Source: Candidatus Poribacteria bacterium (GTDB lineage: Bacteria > Poribacteria > WGA-4E > WGA-3G). From it: DNA of 64,000 nt. Position numbers and translations under genes: made by a program. The stretch is taken from positions 1 to 64,000 of the forward strand of contig JAAXGN010000124.1 of assembly GCA_012267415.1 (NCBI GenBank), read 5' to 3'. Below are positions 26,638 through 35,957 of this stretch, in pieces (the first letter of the stretch is position 1; every line of letters starts with the position of its first letter). Below the pieces are notes generated by a model, which saw nothing but the letters and a program-made list of their open reading frames with translations, did not search any database and was not told where the DNA came from.

Positions 26638-29517
26638 TCAAAAGTTGGGTAAGTTCCAAAGGAAAATAGCCCCATCATAGCTGCCGCTTACAAGTGTTTT
26701 CCCATCTGAGGAGAAAGATAACGCGTTAACATTATCAAAATGTCCTTTGAAGACATTTAATTGGTGGCCGGTAGCGATATCCCACAACTGGATTATTCCA
26801 TCATGATGTCCACTCATAAAGGTTTTCCCATCAGGCGAAATTGCCAATTCGGTTACGGAGTAGTTACTTTCCCCTTTAAGGGTATTTAGTTGTGCTCCAG
26901 TAGAGATATCCCACAGTTTTATATGATTATTTTTATAACTAGCATTGCTGCTTGCCAGGATTTTACCATCAACAGAAATTGCCAAAATGCGGGTTTTGTC
27001 TGAAGGAATACTTAATAGTTGATTACCTGTGCTTGTATCCCAGATTCGTATCGTTCCATCGTCACTTCCGCTTGCAAGCGTTTTACCGTCTGGTGTTAAA
27101 ACTATTGCGTTAATCCTAGCTGTATGTCCTTTGAGAATAGCATGAGATTTCTCGAAAGGAATTGCCCATAGGTGGATTGTAAATCGGTAATGCTCAGATG
27201 CCCGATCTTCATTTAGGACAGCAGCCAGCATGTAACCGTTATAAGAAAAAGCGACTACACCATTCGATCCAGAAGAAAAATGACCATATCTCTTACCTGG
27301 GTCCGATCCCTCTCTTCTGCGGGATTCAACTGGGAGTTGCTGAAGTTCATCCTCATTATCCATCTTCCACACACTCAATTTGCTTGATAAATTCTCCTCA
27401 TAAGGAGCTTTAAGTCCTTTTATTTTGAAATATCCAAAACGTGCTGCAGTGGTTACCGTCCTGTCTTTAGGCGAAAATACAAAGGCAGCGGGATGAATAT
27501 CAGTGTTTAAACGGGCAGATAGTTGTGTATAGTTGAACGTATCCCATACCCTTATTGTATTTGTATGTCCACTAACCAAAGTATTAGCATCTGATGAATA
27601 TGCTAATAAATTAAGTGTTTGTATATGTTTTGTATTAAAAGATGACATTTCGTCTCCTGTAATAGTATCCCAGACTTTGATTTCACCTTTGTGATTCGCC
27701 CCCGCAACCGTCTTTGAATCTGGCGAAAATGCCAATACCTTTAATTCATCAAGCACAACCCGTCGTGTTTGGGTAGCAACATCCCATAGTTCAACCTTTT
27801 CGGACGACGTTTGACAAGCTAAGGTTTTACCATCATTAGAAAACACAAGGATACTAGTAAGTCTTGGTTTTTGGGTCAAGGTTTGTATTAATTTCCCTGA
27901 TGTTACATCCCATAAATGTAGCGGCTTTTCGTAAGTATTAGAAACAAGCAATTTTCCATCTGGCGAGAATGCTAACTGGAAAACATCATCATCTCGACCT
28001 GTACGACCTCGTAGTTTTTTGATGAGTCGTCCAGTAGAGGCATCTTCCAAGCGAATTTCACCTTTCTCATTTCCGACTGCCAAGATGCTTTTGTCTGTTT
28101 TTTTATTGATGTGTAAATCTAAGGCTGTAACCCTCCGTCCTAATATCTCTCCTAATCTTGCATTAAATCCTTCAGAGGATTTGGATCGGAATTCCCTTTT
28201 TTCTCCGGTAGAAATATTCCATAATTCAATTGAACCGTATCCTTCACAGATGAGTGTTTTATTATCGTCAGTAATTTTGAGTGTGTATATTACCGCTTCT
28301 TCTCTTTTGAAAGACCTAATTAGCGTGCCTGTATCTCTATTCCAGATGATGATTCTGTTACCACTTCCGGTTGCTAAAAGTGTTCCATCTGGTGAAAACG
28401 TGACCTTTGCAGTTGGTGTTATATGATCATTAAGTAAGGTAAGTGCTTCACCAGTATGTGCATCGTAGAGCCATACACCGGTGGCACTTGCTACAGCAAT
28501 TTGCGTATTATCCGGTGAAACACTAATACCGTTTATGCTTCCTTTTCCAAGACGTGCTTTAGCATTTTCTGGCAAATTCCACTGTGTGTAGTCTCCAGCA
28601 TTACCTAAATCCGTATCTGCTTTTTCACCACTACCTTCACCTTTTTCCGATTCATCAGAAGTTCCTCCTAACAGATTTCGGTCCTTTGGTTTCACCTCAA
28701 GATTTAGAACAATAGGTGCATCCATCAGTTCTACTGCCATCTCAGATTGTGCGTCTAAACTATAGGGTTGTTGGAAATACGCTAAGTATTGACTGCCTAA
28801 TCCGAGCATCAGCACAATTAAGAGTGTACTTGACGCGCCTATCACCCATGGCATAATGGGTTTGCTACCGGAAGATGGTGCAGTGGGTCTGATACGTTCA
28901 ACTTTTTGTATAATGTTGTCGGTAAAGTGTGGGGATAGTTGGAAGTTGCTAATCGCTTCTCGAATCATCGGTTCCTCCTTTTGTAACCTTTGTCTTGCCC
29001 TGTGCAGACGGAGTTTTATAGCACTGGCAGACACACCTAAGAATCTGCTGATCTCTTCAATCGTCATTTCACCAAAGTAGTGGAGTGTGATGACTGTGCG
29101 TTCACTCTCTTTGAGTTTTGAAAGTAGTTTCTTTACCACTTCGCGTTGTGTCTCAACGTTTACTCTTGCTTGTTCTTCGGCGACGTATCGTGAATATGCT
29201 GCGTCATCTATCCACTCCGTTTCTGTGTCATCTAACGAATCGGTTTCAATACGTTTCTTTCTAAGCCACGCGATGCATTGTCGGTTTGCAATAACATAAA
29301 GCCATCCAGAAAACTGGTTTGGATTTTTCAGGGTGGAGAGTTTATCATAGACTTTGAGGAAGGTGTCCTGTGTGATTTCTTCCGCGATGTGGAAATCGCC
29401 TATTTTCCGCCAAGTGAGTGCATGCACCTGCTTTTTGTATTTATTGACTAAACTGACAAAAGCGTTCTCGTCACCTGATAGGAATTGGTGTATGAGTTTT
29501 ACATCTTTGTTTTCCAT
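26638..29517 (-). CDS. ECF sigma factor fused to a transmembrane helix and WD40 propellers
   Basis: A 959-residue fusion from the ATG at 29517 (GAGG upstream; a TTG four codons earlier is less likely). Residues about 5-75 are sigma region 2 (EITQDTFLKVYDKL, GWLYVIANRQCIAWLRKK) and about 125-185 region 4 (SERTVITLHYFGEMTIEEIS, ASAIKLRLHRARQRL). A linker (SPHFTDNIIQKV) and one membrane helix (about 225-248) follow. The remaining 650 or so residues hold more than ten WD40 blades (for example VTFSPDGTLLATGSGN, LAFSPDGKLLVSN, LSFSSDGKTLVSGSYDG). Topology suggests sigma inside and propellers outside, a one-protein sensor. The mechanism of release is unknown. No separate anti-sigma gene is adjacent. 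Confidence 0.92.
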   Translation of the reverse strand: MENKDVKLIHQFLSGDENAFVSLVNKYKKQVHALTWRKIGDFHIAEEITQDTFLKVYDKLSTLKNPNQFSGWLYVIANRQCIAWLRKKRIETDSLDDTETEWIDDAAYSRYVAEEQARVNVETQREVVKKLLSKLKESERTVITLHYFGEMTIEEISRFLGVSASAIKLRLHRARQRLQKEEPMIREAISNFQLSPHFTDNIIQKVERIRPTAPSSGSKPIMPWVIGASSTLLIVLMLGLGSQYLAYFQQPYSLDAQSEMAVELMDAPIVLNLEVKPKDRNLLGGTSDESEKGEGSGEKADTDLGNAGDYTQWNLPENAKARLGKGSINGISVSPDNTQIAVASATGVWLYDAHTGEALTLLNDHITPTAKVTFSPDGTLLATGSGNRIIIWNRDTGTLIRSFKREEAVIYTLKITDDNKTLICEGYGSIELWNISTGEKREFRSKSSEGFNARLGEILGRRVTALDLHINKKTDKSILAVGNEKGEIRLEDASTGRLIKKLRGRTGRDDDVFQLAFSPDGKLLVSNTYEKPLHLWDVTSGKLIQTLTQKPRLTSILVFSNDGKTLACQTSSEKVELWDVATQTRRVVLDELKVLAFSPDSKTVAGANHKGEIKVWDTITGDEMSSFNTKHIQTLNLLAYSSDANTLVSGHTNTIRVWDTFNYTQLSARLNTDIHPAAFVFSPKDRTVTTAARFGYFKIKGLKAPYEENLSSKLSVWKMDNEDELQQLPVESRRREGSDPGKRYGHFSSGSNGVVAFSYNGYMLAAVLNEDRASEHYRFTIHLWAIPFEKSHAILKGHTARINAIVLTPDGKTLASGSDDGTIRIWDTSTGNQLLSIPSDKTRILAISVDGKILASSNASYKNNHIKLWDISTGAQLNTLKGESNYSVTELAISPDGKTFMSGHHDGIIQLWDIATGHQLNVFKGHFDNVNALSFSSDGKTLVSGSYDGAIFLWNLPNF

Positions 29518-29605
29518 TTGACGCCTCAAGGAAGTGGTAAATTGCTGAATGTGTTATCATACCATTTTTATGCATTATTGTCTCATTTTTGGTTATTCAT
29601 TTTCG

Positions 29606-29665
29606 GACACAAACTGGAAAGTTTGTGCTACAAAAGACACAAACTGGAAAGTTTGTGCTACAAAA
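29606..29665. repeat. Tandem pair of 30-bp GTTTGTGCTACA hairpin repeats
   Basis: Two identical 30-bp units (29606-29635 and 29636-29665), each with ACAAACTGGAAAGTTTGT as stem-loop, followed by GCTACAAAA. Relatives lie at about 20424, 30850, 42640, 50280, 50428, 54938 and 61795. The 287-bp gap 29518-29804 shows nothing else. Confidence 0.85.
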
Positions 29666-29804
29666 GAAGCATTATATGATTTGATATCTGTATATAATGA
29701 CGCGGGTTAGGTGAGAAACGGTTACATACTTTTTGTGAATTACGATTAAACGGTTAGAGGTAAGTGGTATTGTTTGATTATGGATACTTACGAGGAAGAG
29801 CAGC

Positions 29805-30734
29805 CTATCCCACAAGATACTTAAAGACAGCAGAAAGATTGTCGTCGGGTGAGTAGAGTTGAGATACTTTTAATTCGTTTTCAATGAGTATTTTGGGTAG
29901 ACGATCATAAAAGACGTCAGGTTTTGCTGTTTCAATAATAACATCACCCTCTTCATCGCCAAAGGTGACACTGAGTATGTCTTGAAACGGCAGACAAGTT
30001 TGTGCTAAACGCCTTGGTTCGTCAGCATTGAGGTAGACCTTATGTGGATGTTCATCAATCAGTTCTCGGATATCGGAAATAGTTCCTTCTGCCAGAATCC
30101 GTCCTTGATGGATGAGCAGGATGGTTTCGGTCATAGCCTCTATTTCATATAGGATATGGCTTGATACAACTATGCTGATGCCTTGTTCGGTGAGTTCTGC
30201 GAGAAGGTTTATAATATGTCGTCTTCCGATGGGATCAAGTCCAGTGAGTGGTTCATCAAGGAAGAGCAGTTCTGGTTCATGCACAAGTGCTTGTGCAAGT
30301 TTTATACGTTGTCGCATCCCTTTACTATAAGAACCGATCTGTCTGTTTCCAGCGGAAGTCATGTCCACTGTTTCAAGTGCCTTTATCGTGCGATTCCTGA
30401 TATCTTCTTTCTCATATCCATTTAATGTGGCGAAAAATTCTACGAACTTATAACCGGTCATAAATTGATACGCTAATTCTATGTCTGGACAGTAGCCGAT
30501 TCTTTTGGTGAGAAGGAAGTTGTTCCAAACAGGTTCGTTTAGGACTGTGATGTTTCCTTTGTTCGGTTTGAGCTGACCTGTCATTAATTTGAGAAGGCTT
30601 GTTTTACCTGCTCCGTTGGGTCCAAGGAGGCCGGTAATTCCGTGTTGAATGGTTAATGTAACATCATTCACCCCCATGACTTCGCCATACCATTTTGACA
30701 AGTTTTGTGTTTGAACGATTGTGGTATCCTTCAT
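29805..30734 (-). CDS. ABC transporter ATP-binding protein (ABC-2 type)
   Basis: A 309-residue ABC ATPase of the drug/lipid-export or GldA-like class. Walker A GPNGAGKTS is at about 38-46, the signature YSKGMRQR at about 136-143, Walker B LLFLDEPLTGLDP at about 155-167, and the switch His in VVSSHIL. The C-terminal 90 residues form the accessory domain typical of ABC-2 ATPases. The usual ABC-2 permease gene is missing on both sides: a PfkB kinase lies upstream and tgt/sigma genes downstream. Repeat element A sits directly upstream. Confidence 0.92.
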   Translation of the reverse strand: MKDTTIVQTQNLSKWYGEVMGVNDVTLTIQHGITGLLGPNGAGKTSLLKLMTGQLKPNKGNITVLNEPVWNNFLLTKRIGYCPDIELAYQFMTGYKFVEFFATLNGYEKEDIRNRTIKALETVDMTSAGNRQIGSYSKGMRQRIKLAQALVHEPELLFLDEPLTGLDPIGRRHIINLLAELTEQGISIVVSSHILYEIEAMTETILLIHQGRILAEGTISDIRELIDEHPHKVYLNADEPRRLAQTCLPFQDILSVTFGDEEGDVIIETAKPDVFYDRLPKILIENELKVSQLYSPDDNLSAVFKYLVG

Positions 30735-30759
30735 ATTCTGTGTCCGTATTTTTGTTTAT

Positions 30760-30895
30760 TTAACCCAAGTTGTTACCTATAAGATTTTCACTTGGAAACA
30801 CCAATTTTTAGTTAATATTGTAGCGTAAACTGTCAGTTTGCGCCCCTTATGGCACAATCTAACAGATTGTGCTACATAGGTAACAACTTGGTTTA
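30760..30895. repeat. Element A, copy 3 (inverted orientation relative to gene)
   Basis: Left arm CCAAGTTGTTACCTATAAG, right arm CTACATAGGTAACAACTTGG. In both arms the C/G pair of the other copies is replaced by T/A, a compensatory change. The right end supplies the TAA stop codon of the PfkB gene (30893-30895), and the left end is 26 bp from the ABC ATPase start. The core contains GCACAATCTAACAGATTGTGC. Confidence 0.8.
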
Positions 30896-31828
30896 TTTAG
30901 TATTGCGGCTTTTAGTGATTCTGATTGTTTCTTCAAGGTTTTGGATTCCTGCTGTTGTTCCGATAGCAGTTACGCATGCAGCACCTGTGGCTGATGCCAA
31001 TTCAGCTGTTGATTTTAGGTCCCATCCTTTAACTATTCCTGCCAGGAATCCTGCGACATAAGCATCACCTGCCCCGGTAGCATCAACGATGTCAACGGGA
31101 TATGCAGGCACATGGAATGCTTCTTCTACCGTTGAAACGTAGCTGCCGTTCTCCCCCATTTTAATTCCGATGGTGTTGATACCGTAATTGTGTAAGAATT
31201 TAGAGATTTCGTTAGGTTCGGATGTTCCTGTGAGTTGTTGTGCTTCAGCTAAGCTGGGTAGGAAGATGTCAACATAGGGTAAACATGGTTCAAGAGTTTC
31301 TAACCATTTTCCTGTAGCGTCCCAAGCAGTATCGAGTGAGGTCTTTATACCTAACGTTTTAGCTTTTTTGAGAACATTCGCCATCGGTTGTCCATCAAAT
31401 TTTGGCATGACGAGAGCACCGGCGATGTGTAGTATCTTTGCTGTTTTGATTATATCCCAGGCCATGTCGTTTTCGCTAAGTTCTCCGTTTGCGCCGATGT
31501 AGTGGCAGAAACTCCGTTCACCGTCTGAAGCGACTGCTACAAAGGTAAAGGATGTATTCGTGCTATTATCTTGCTGGATACCAGTGGCGTCAACCCGGTT
31601 TTCATTAAGTGTTTGTAGGAGTAGGTCTCCGAAATGGTCATTCCCGATTTTACCCATAGCTCCCACAGAAACGCCAAGGCGTGACAGTGCGATTGCGGTG
31701 TTGTTTGCACACCCACCGGTATGAATTTCCAACTGGTCAAATAGTGTTAATTTCCCTTTTTCAGGGAAAGCATCTATCGGTTTTGCGAGGACATCAACTA
31801 CGAAAATTCCGAGTGATAGCACGTCCAT
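30893..31828 (-). CDS. PfkB-family carbohydrate kinase
   Basis: A 311-residue ribokinase-like enzyme. N-terminal LSLGIFVVDVLAKPID with the substrate-binding Asp, then HTGGCANNTAIALSRLG (PfkB signature 1), and the C-terminal VDIVDATGAGDAYVAGFLAG with the catalytic Asp in GAGD (signature 2). It phosphorylates a sugar or nucleoside with ATP; specificity cannot be read. The stop codon is formed by the end of repeat element A, so the natural C-terminus may have been altered by that insertion. Confidence 0.92.
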   Translation of the reverse strand: MDVLSLGIFVVDVLAKPIDAFPEKGKLTLFDQLEIHTGGCANNTAIALSRLGVSVGAMGKIGNDHFGDLLLQTLNENRVDATGIQQDNSTNTSFTFVAVASDGERSFCHYIGANGELSENDMAWDIIKTAKILHIAGALVMPKFDGQPMANVLKKAKTLGIKTSLDTAWDATGKWLETLEPCLPYVDIFLPSLAEAQQLTGTSEPNEISKFLHNYGINTIGIKMGENGSYVSTVEEAFHVPAYPVDIVDATGAGDAYVAGFLAGIVKGWDLKSTAELASATGAACVTAIGTTAGIQNLEETIRITKSRNTK

Positions 31829-31957
31829 CAGTCACCTTCAGATTTCGTTTCTCTATCTATTTACTTTTCATTTCCGTGTACGAATTTCGGTGATACAGTT
31901 TTGGTATTACCTCATCCTATATTCTTGTTGATATTATACATTTTACAATTGATGTTG

Positions 31958-33931
31958 TCAATTGCTTTCGGCATCAAGATACATTATCACGAATGTTTCA
32001 CTATCTACAATTCTATTGCTACCTTCTTGTCTTATTGGGATTGCTGTTGAATGCCAACCAATTAGTATAGTTTGGGTTTTTATATCGTCAGTATTAAGTA
32101 GGTTTTCAGGTTTAGAAAGATATAAGAACAGACCTTCTTGCTGCAATATTTTGGCGAATTTTTCACGTTTTCCAGCAAGTTCTTCGGTAGGAGGTATCTT
32201 CTTTACAATTTCATTTAGGAGTTCTTGTGGCAGTTTGTCATCTTTTCCGATTGTGATTGTACCTAACTTGACCGCTGTTTCACCCTTTATTATCCAGGTA
32301 TTCTCAAGTGTCATCTCATTTGGTTGTGTGTCTGCAGGAAAAAAATGATTGGACACATAAGTACTTGGACTCCAAGGCTCCACGATAATTTCATCCAAGT
32401 AGGTTTGTGTATTTTGATAAAACTCAGCGGGTTGCGTTCTGCCTTCGTTAAGTAAGGGACGAATAACATCGTCCTGATATAAAGTAATAGATGTCTTTGT
32501 GAACGCAAAACTCCTGAGAGAAATATACGTTTGCCAACATAGAAGACTGGGCGCGTTTTGCTTTTCTGGATAGATCGTTAGGATAGAAAATAGGTCTATT
32601 TCTACGTCTTTTGGTAAAACTACCCGTGCAAATCCGATTGCACTAACTGACACGAGGACGATTATGAATGTACCGATCCAATACCTATGTATTCTCTTAC
32701 GTGGTGAAGAACTGCGTCTACCAACATGGAAGACAATCCAACCGCAACCGATTAAATAGAGTGGCAATATAATAGCTAAGAGTTTTATGAGTGGGACTTG
32801 TGTCGGCATTTTTGCCAGAAAAAGTTCATTTATCTTTTCCTCGTGTTCCCGATAGGGTGCGTATTTGTCAGCAAATCGTTTGGGAGATTTTCCGTGCGTC
32901 ATGAGCAACCAACGCCAGAATGCCTCTCCTGCTTTTAGGTTTGAAAATGGTGGTGCATTGTAATCAAAAGCCAAACATATAATTTGACCGCTGCCAAAGT
33001 TTCGTTTTGCAATGTATATCTGACCATCTGTCCCGATTAGCGTTTGGCATCCCTTTTTTGGCTCAAAATAGATATTCTTATAAGGGGTGTGTACGTCATT
33101 AGATTGAGCCGTTGTATCAAGTCCGAATTGCTGTTTTAGAATAGAGGGAACTGAATCAAGTGTTTCATCACGGATGAGTTTTACTGGTAGATATTGCTCA
33201 AGGAAACTCCCTTGTAGGTATTGATAATTACCGCCACCTGATAAGAGAAGCGTTCCCCCTTGTTGCACCCAATTTAGGAGTGCGTTCTGCTGTGATGTAG
33301 AGATACGTCTGTCAGTTAAGGATACCTCTCTAATTATGAGGAGGTCAACGGCACTATATCCTGCCCACTGTGTTGGCATTGCACGTGAATTAGGAAGATA
33401 TCTAACATGTGCTTGTGTTTCATCCTCGTCTTGTGTTTCATTTAGGTTTAGTTTCATTTTATCAGCAAATTTAGCGATCTTGTCTCCACTTGGTGCCAGT
33501 ACTGATACAAAATAATCTCTGTTTTCAATTTGTGTTTGTGGTGTCAATTCATACTTCACAAGTGCATCTGAATTGTATGCTCGGATACCTTGTTCAGAAT
33601 CATCTCTCGGAACAAGTTGAGCAATTAGTTTGATATCGTTCTTAGGACAGTAGATATAGAATTTTTTGTGTTTCCGATCTGTTTTGCTTAGCTGCAAAGG
33701 TGTTGCATATTGGTAAATGGGTTCATCGGAATTGCGGTTTCGGACCTCAACTGTGAGTTCTCCAGTGAAGGTGTTAGGTTCATTCTGACTACGAATAATT
33801 ATATTCAACGGTGCCCATTTTTTTTCTTTATATCCATCGTTGAAACCCAAAGAAACATCCTCAAAAACGATTTCTGAGAAGGTAGGCGAAACTGCTATGA
33901 GGAATAAGAGGAGTATGGTTGCTGCTTGCAT
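31958..33931 (-). CDS. Large membrane protein with periplasmic GATase-like domain
   Basis: A 657-residue protein. A signal peptide (residues 1-19) leads to a beta-rich domain (about 20-140), then a class-I glutamine-amidotransferase-like fold (about 165-335) with VDLLIIREVSL, ALLNWVQQGGTLLLSGGG and GSGQIICLAFDYN. Two membrane helices (about 378-400 and 415-435) and a C-terminal extracytoplasmic domain follow. The layout resembles proteins found with BatA/MoxR or Gld-type ABC modules, where the GATase-like domain has no catalytic Cys. No exact family is assigned. It is 33 bp downstream of the GHMP kinase gene. Confidence 0.65.
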   Translation of the reverse strand: MQAATILLLFLIAVSPTFSEIVFEDVSLGFNDGYKEKKWAPLNIIIRSQNEPNTFTGELTVEVRNRNSDEPIYQYATPLQLSKTDRKHKKFYIYCPKNDIKLIAQLVPRDDSEQGIRAYNSDALVKYELTPQTQIENRDYFVSVLAPSGDKIAKFADKMKLNLNETQDEDETQAHVRYLPNSRAMPTQWAGYSAVDLLIIREVSLTDRRISTSQQNALLNWVQQGGTLLLSGGGNYQYLQGSFLEQYLPVKLIRDETLDSVPSILKQQFGLDTTAQSNDVHTPYKNIYFEPKKGCQTLIGTDGQIYIAKRNFGSGQIICLAFDYNAPPFSNLKAGEAFWRWLLMTHGKSPKRFADKYAPYREHEEKINELFLAKMPTQVPLIKLLAIILPLYLIGCGWIVFHVGRRSSSPRKRIHRYWIGTFIIVLVSVSAIGFARVVLPKDVEIDLFSILTIYPEKQNAPSLLCWQTYISLRSFAFTKTSITLYQDDVIRPLLNEGRTQPAEFYQNTQTYLDEIIVEPWSPSTYVSNHFFPADTQPNEMTLENTWIIKGETAVKLGTITIGKDDKLPQELLNEIVKKIPPTEELAGKREKFAKILQQEGLFLYLSKPENLLNTDDIKTQTILIGWHSTAIPIRQEGSNRIVDSETFVIMYLDAESN

Positions 33932-33964
33932 TTGTTTGTGCGGTATTAGGAGTGAAACAGTGTT

Positions 33965-34810
33965 TTAGATGAGTCGTGCTGGGTTTTTTGAGAGTTGTGT
34001 TTCCGTTGCTCCATCAAATGCGTGGGTGCTGAAGACGCCGTTTCCCAACATAATCATTGAGGCGACACCTCCGGACGTTTCAACTTGTGTTATGGTATCA
34101 ATAACACGTTTGTCCGATAGTAATCCACTTTCCACTGAGAAGTGCTTCGCTACAGCGAAACAGTCGTTTAACATCTCAGGGTTGATTTGTGTATTCGTCA
34201 GTTTTTTTAGAGCGGTTAATGCGGTATCGGCAGCGTGATTGATGCGTTTCGTCTGTTCGGTATTTCTGAGGACTTCGCTTGTTTGGATTGGACCGAAGTA
34301 GCGATAATAGATAGGTTGTTCTGGAATTGGTAAAGTGTCTGCTACAAGCGGCGCGCCTTCCTTTAGTTTAACGAGACATCCGCCGTGGTATTGCGAGCAG
34401 ACATCCCCTAAGCCTGTACGGTTCTCCACTTCAGCTATATGTGCAATCATGGCAAGTTTTTCATTATCTTGCTTTAGGTCTATCAGTTCGTTTATTGCGT
34501 AAGCTGTAGCGAGTGAGGCAGCCCCACTCAACCCGAATCCACAACCGAGTGGAAGTGGTGAAGTAAGATTCACTTTTATTCCTCTGATACCTATATTTTG
34601 TGTTAGGTGATTGACAACAGCGCGGACAGTTGGAAAATTTATCCTCTGTTTGTTAAAGCGTACTGTTGTTTCATGATGCTCAGAAACGGTAACCTCTACA
34701 CCCTCTTGGACAGTGAATCCCATTCCGAGAGAATGCATCCGTGCTGGGTCGGTATGTGTGATGATTTTAAATACACATGAGATGTTGCCTGGGGCAAACG
34801 CTTTTGCCAT
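33965..34810 (-). CDS. GHMP kinase resembling archaeal pantoate kinase
   Basis: A 281-residue GHMP-superfamily kinase. The start (AKAFAPGNISCVFKI, then DPARMHSLGMGFTVQEGVEV) matches the order of features of the archaeal pantoate kinase group (COG1829-like) better than bacterial mevalonate, homoserine or galactokinases. The ATP loop PLPLGCGFGLSGAASLATAYA is intact. The late segment GGVASMIMLGNGVFS corresponds to the third GHMP motif. If it is a pantoate kinase, it would serve an archaeal-type CoA route. AAAGGAG precedes the ATG. No partner phosphopantothenate synthetase is encoded nearby. Confidence 0.75.
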   Translation of the reverse strand: MAKAFAPGNISCVFKIITHTDPARMHSLGMGFTVQEGVEVTVSEHHETTVRFNKQRINFPTVRAVVNHLTQNIGIRGIKVNLTSPLPLGCGFGLSGAASLATAYAINELIDLKQDNEKLAMIAHIAEVENRTGLGDVCSQYHGGCLVKLKEGAPLVADTLPIPEQPIYYRYFGPIQTSEVLRNTEQTKRINHAADTALTALKKLTNTQINPEMLNDCFAVAKHFSVESGLLSDKRVIDTITQVETSGGVASMIMLGNGVFSTHAFDGATETQLSKNPARLI

Positions 34811-34898
34811 TTCACTCCTTTCTTCTTTGAGATGATTAATCTATTAATTCGGTAATATGCGGGGAAATGAAGATTACAATTTTATTTTACTAATATGC

Positions 34899-34917
34899 GG
34901 GCGGGGAAACCCCGCCC
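34899..34917. repeat. Short hairpin GGGCGGGG-AAA-CCCCGCCC
   Basis: A perfect 8-bp stem with an AAA loop, followed by CTACGAATG. It has the same design as 18557-18575 with the T-A pair replaced by G-C. It lies in the 212-bp gap between the GHMP kinase and Uma2 genes. Confidence 0.75.
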
Positions 34918-35021
34918 CTACGAATGTTTTTTGGTCTGTATTACCGAGATATTTACTTAATCCTCTTTCAGATGAAAAACCTTAAACTTCCTACAGGTTT
35001 GCAAAGTTACCTAAGGTTGAA

Positions 35022-35597
35022 TCAGGATGTCCATTGGACACGTCTATAGATATGACTTAGAGGCAGTTCGCAGCGGATTGAACTTAGTGGCAGTATATCC
35101 GAGAGATTCTGAAATGCGATAGACATCCACTGCGTTCCTATTCGGAAGTGGTGTTCAACATTTACTTTGTCTTGTGAAACAAGGATGTATTCTTGCAGAG
35201 ACACGATCTGCTTATAAGACTCAAATTTCTTTCCTTTGTCATACGCTTCAGTTGATGGTGAAAGTACCTCTACAACCACAATTGGGTTGAGGAGCGTATC
35301 AAACGTATCATCTTCAAAACGGGGTTCATCGCAAACAACGGCAACATCCGGATAAAAGTAAGATGTTAACGGGTTTGCCTTCACACGCATTTCACCGGTA
35401 AAGGTGATACACTCTCGTTCCATCAATTGGTTGTAAAGTCCATTAAATATGTTTCCTGTGATGAGATTATGTGCAAGGCTTGCCCCGGACATCGCGAGTA
35501 TCTGTCCGTTGAGATATTCATTTTTGTAGGGTGCTTTACGTTCCCACGCGAGGTATTCTTCAGGTGTCAGGTGGGTTTGCACGGCAATAAACGTCAT
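35022..35597 (-). CDS. Uma2-family (DUF820) putative endonuclease
   Basis: A 191-residue protein of typical Uma2 length. The ATG at 35597 is chosen because GGAGGAAATC sits directly before it; a GTG four codons upstream would bury that site. Family features are the N-terminal LTPEEYLAWERKA, KNEYLNGQILAMSGAS, the PD-(D/E)xK-like core FYPDVAVVC then PIVVVEVLSPST, and FESYKQIVSLQEYILVSQDK. Catalytic function is predicted from the fold; the biological role is unknown. It follows an antitoxin-like gene by 72 bp. Confidence 0.92.
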   Translation of the reverse strand: MTFIAVQTHLTPEEYLAWERKAPYKNEYLNGQILAMSGASLAHNLITGNIFNGLYNQLMERECITFTGEMRVKANPLTSYFYPDVAVVCDEPRFEDDTFDTLLNPIVVVEVLSPSTEAYDKGKKFESYKQIVSLQEYILVSQDKVNVEHHFRIGTQWMSIAFQNLSDILPLSSIRCELPLSHIYRRVQWTS

Positions 35598-35669
35598 GAT
35601 TTCCTCCACAGTATACGGAAAGTTTGCGTCCTTTGTAGTTTCAGTGCTTGTTACATAGCATACACGAAT

Positions 35670-35888
35670 TCAAATCTTCTCCGGATCCAATTCTTGTGTT
35701 TTACCTTTTCTATGCTCATCAAGAGCTTTTTGTCCCGTCGTAGCCAAAACATCTTGTGAATTTGCAAAAAGTTTAGACCAGCGTTTTTCGGACGACAGCT
35801 CAGTAAGCAACCATTCAGCCAAGATGTTTTGTTCTTCAGGTGAAAGCTTAGATGCTTCTGAAAAGGCTCGTTTGAGTTGTTTGGTCAT
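35670..35888 (-). CDS. Small antitoxin-like protein
   Basis: A 72-residue protein with the pattern of a widespread small helical family: KRAFSEASKLSPEEQNILAE, then WLLTELSSEKRWSKLFA, QDVLATTGQKALDEHR and the end KGKTQELDPEKI. Members are often annotated as antitoxins beside PIN or RelE toxins. Here no toxin is adjacent; Uma2 is the neighbour. GGAGAATATAAAG upstream is a good ribosome binding site. Confidence 0.75.
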   Translation of the reverse strand: MTKQLKRAFSEASKLSPEEQNILAEWLLTELSSEKRWSKLFANSQDVLATTGQKALDEHRKGKTQELDPEKI

Positions 35889-35957
35889 CTTTATATTCTC
35901 CTTGTATTATCAGAATATTCTTAGATACATCTGAATTGACAAATCTTGTGACTACAT

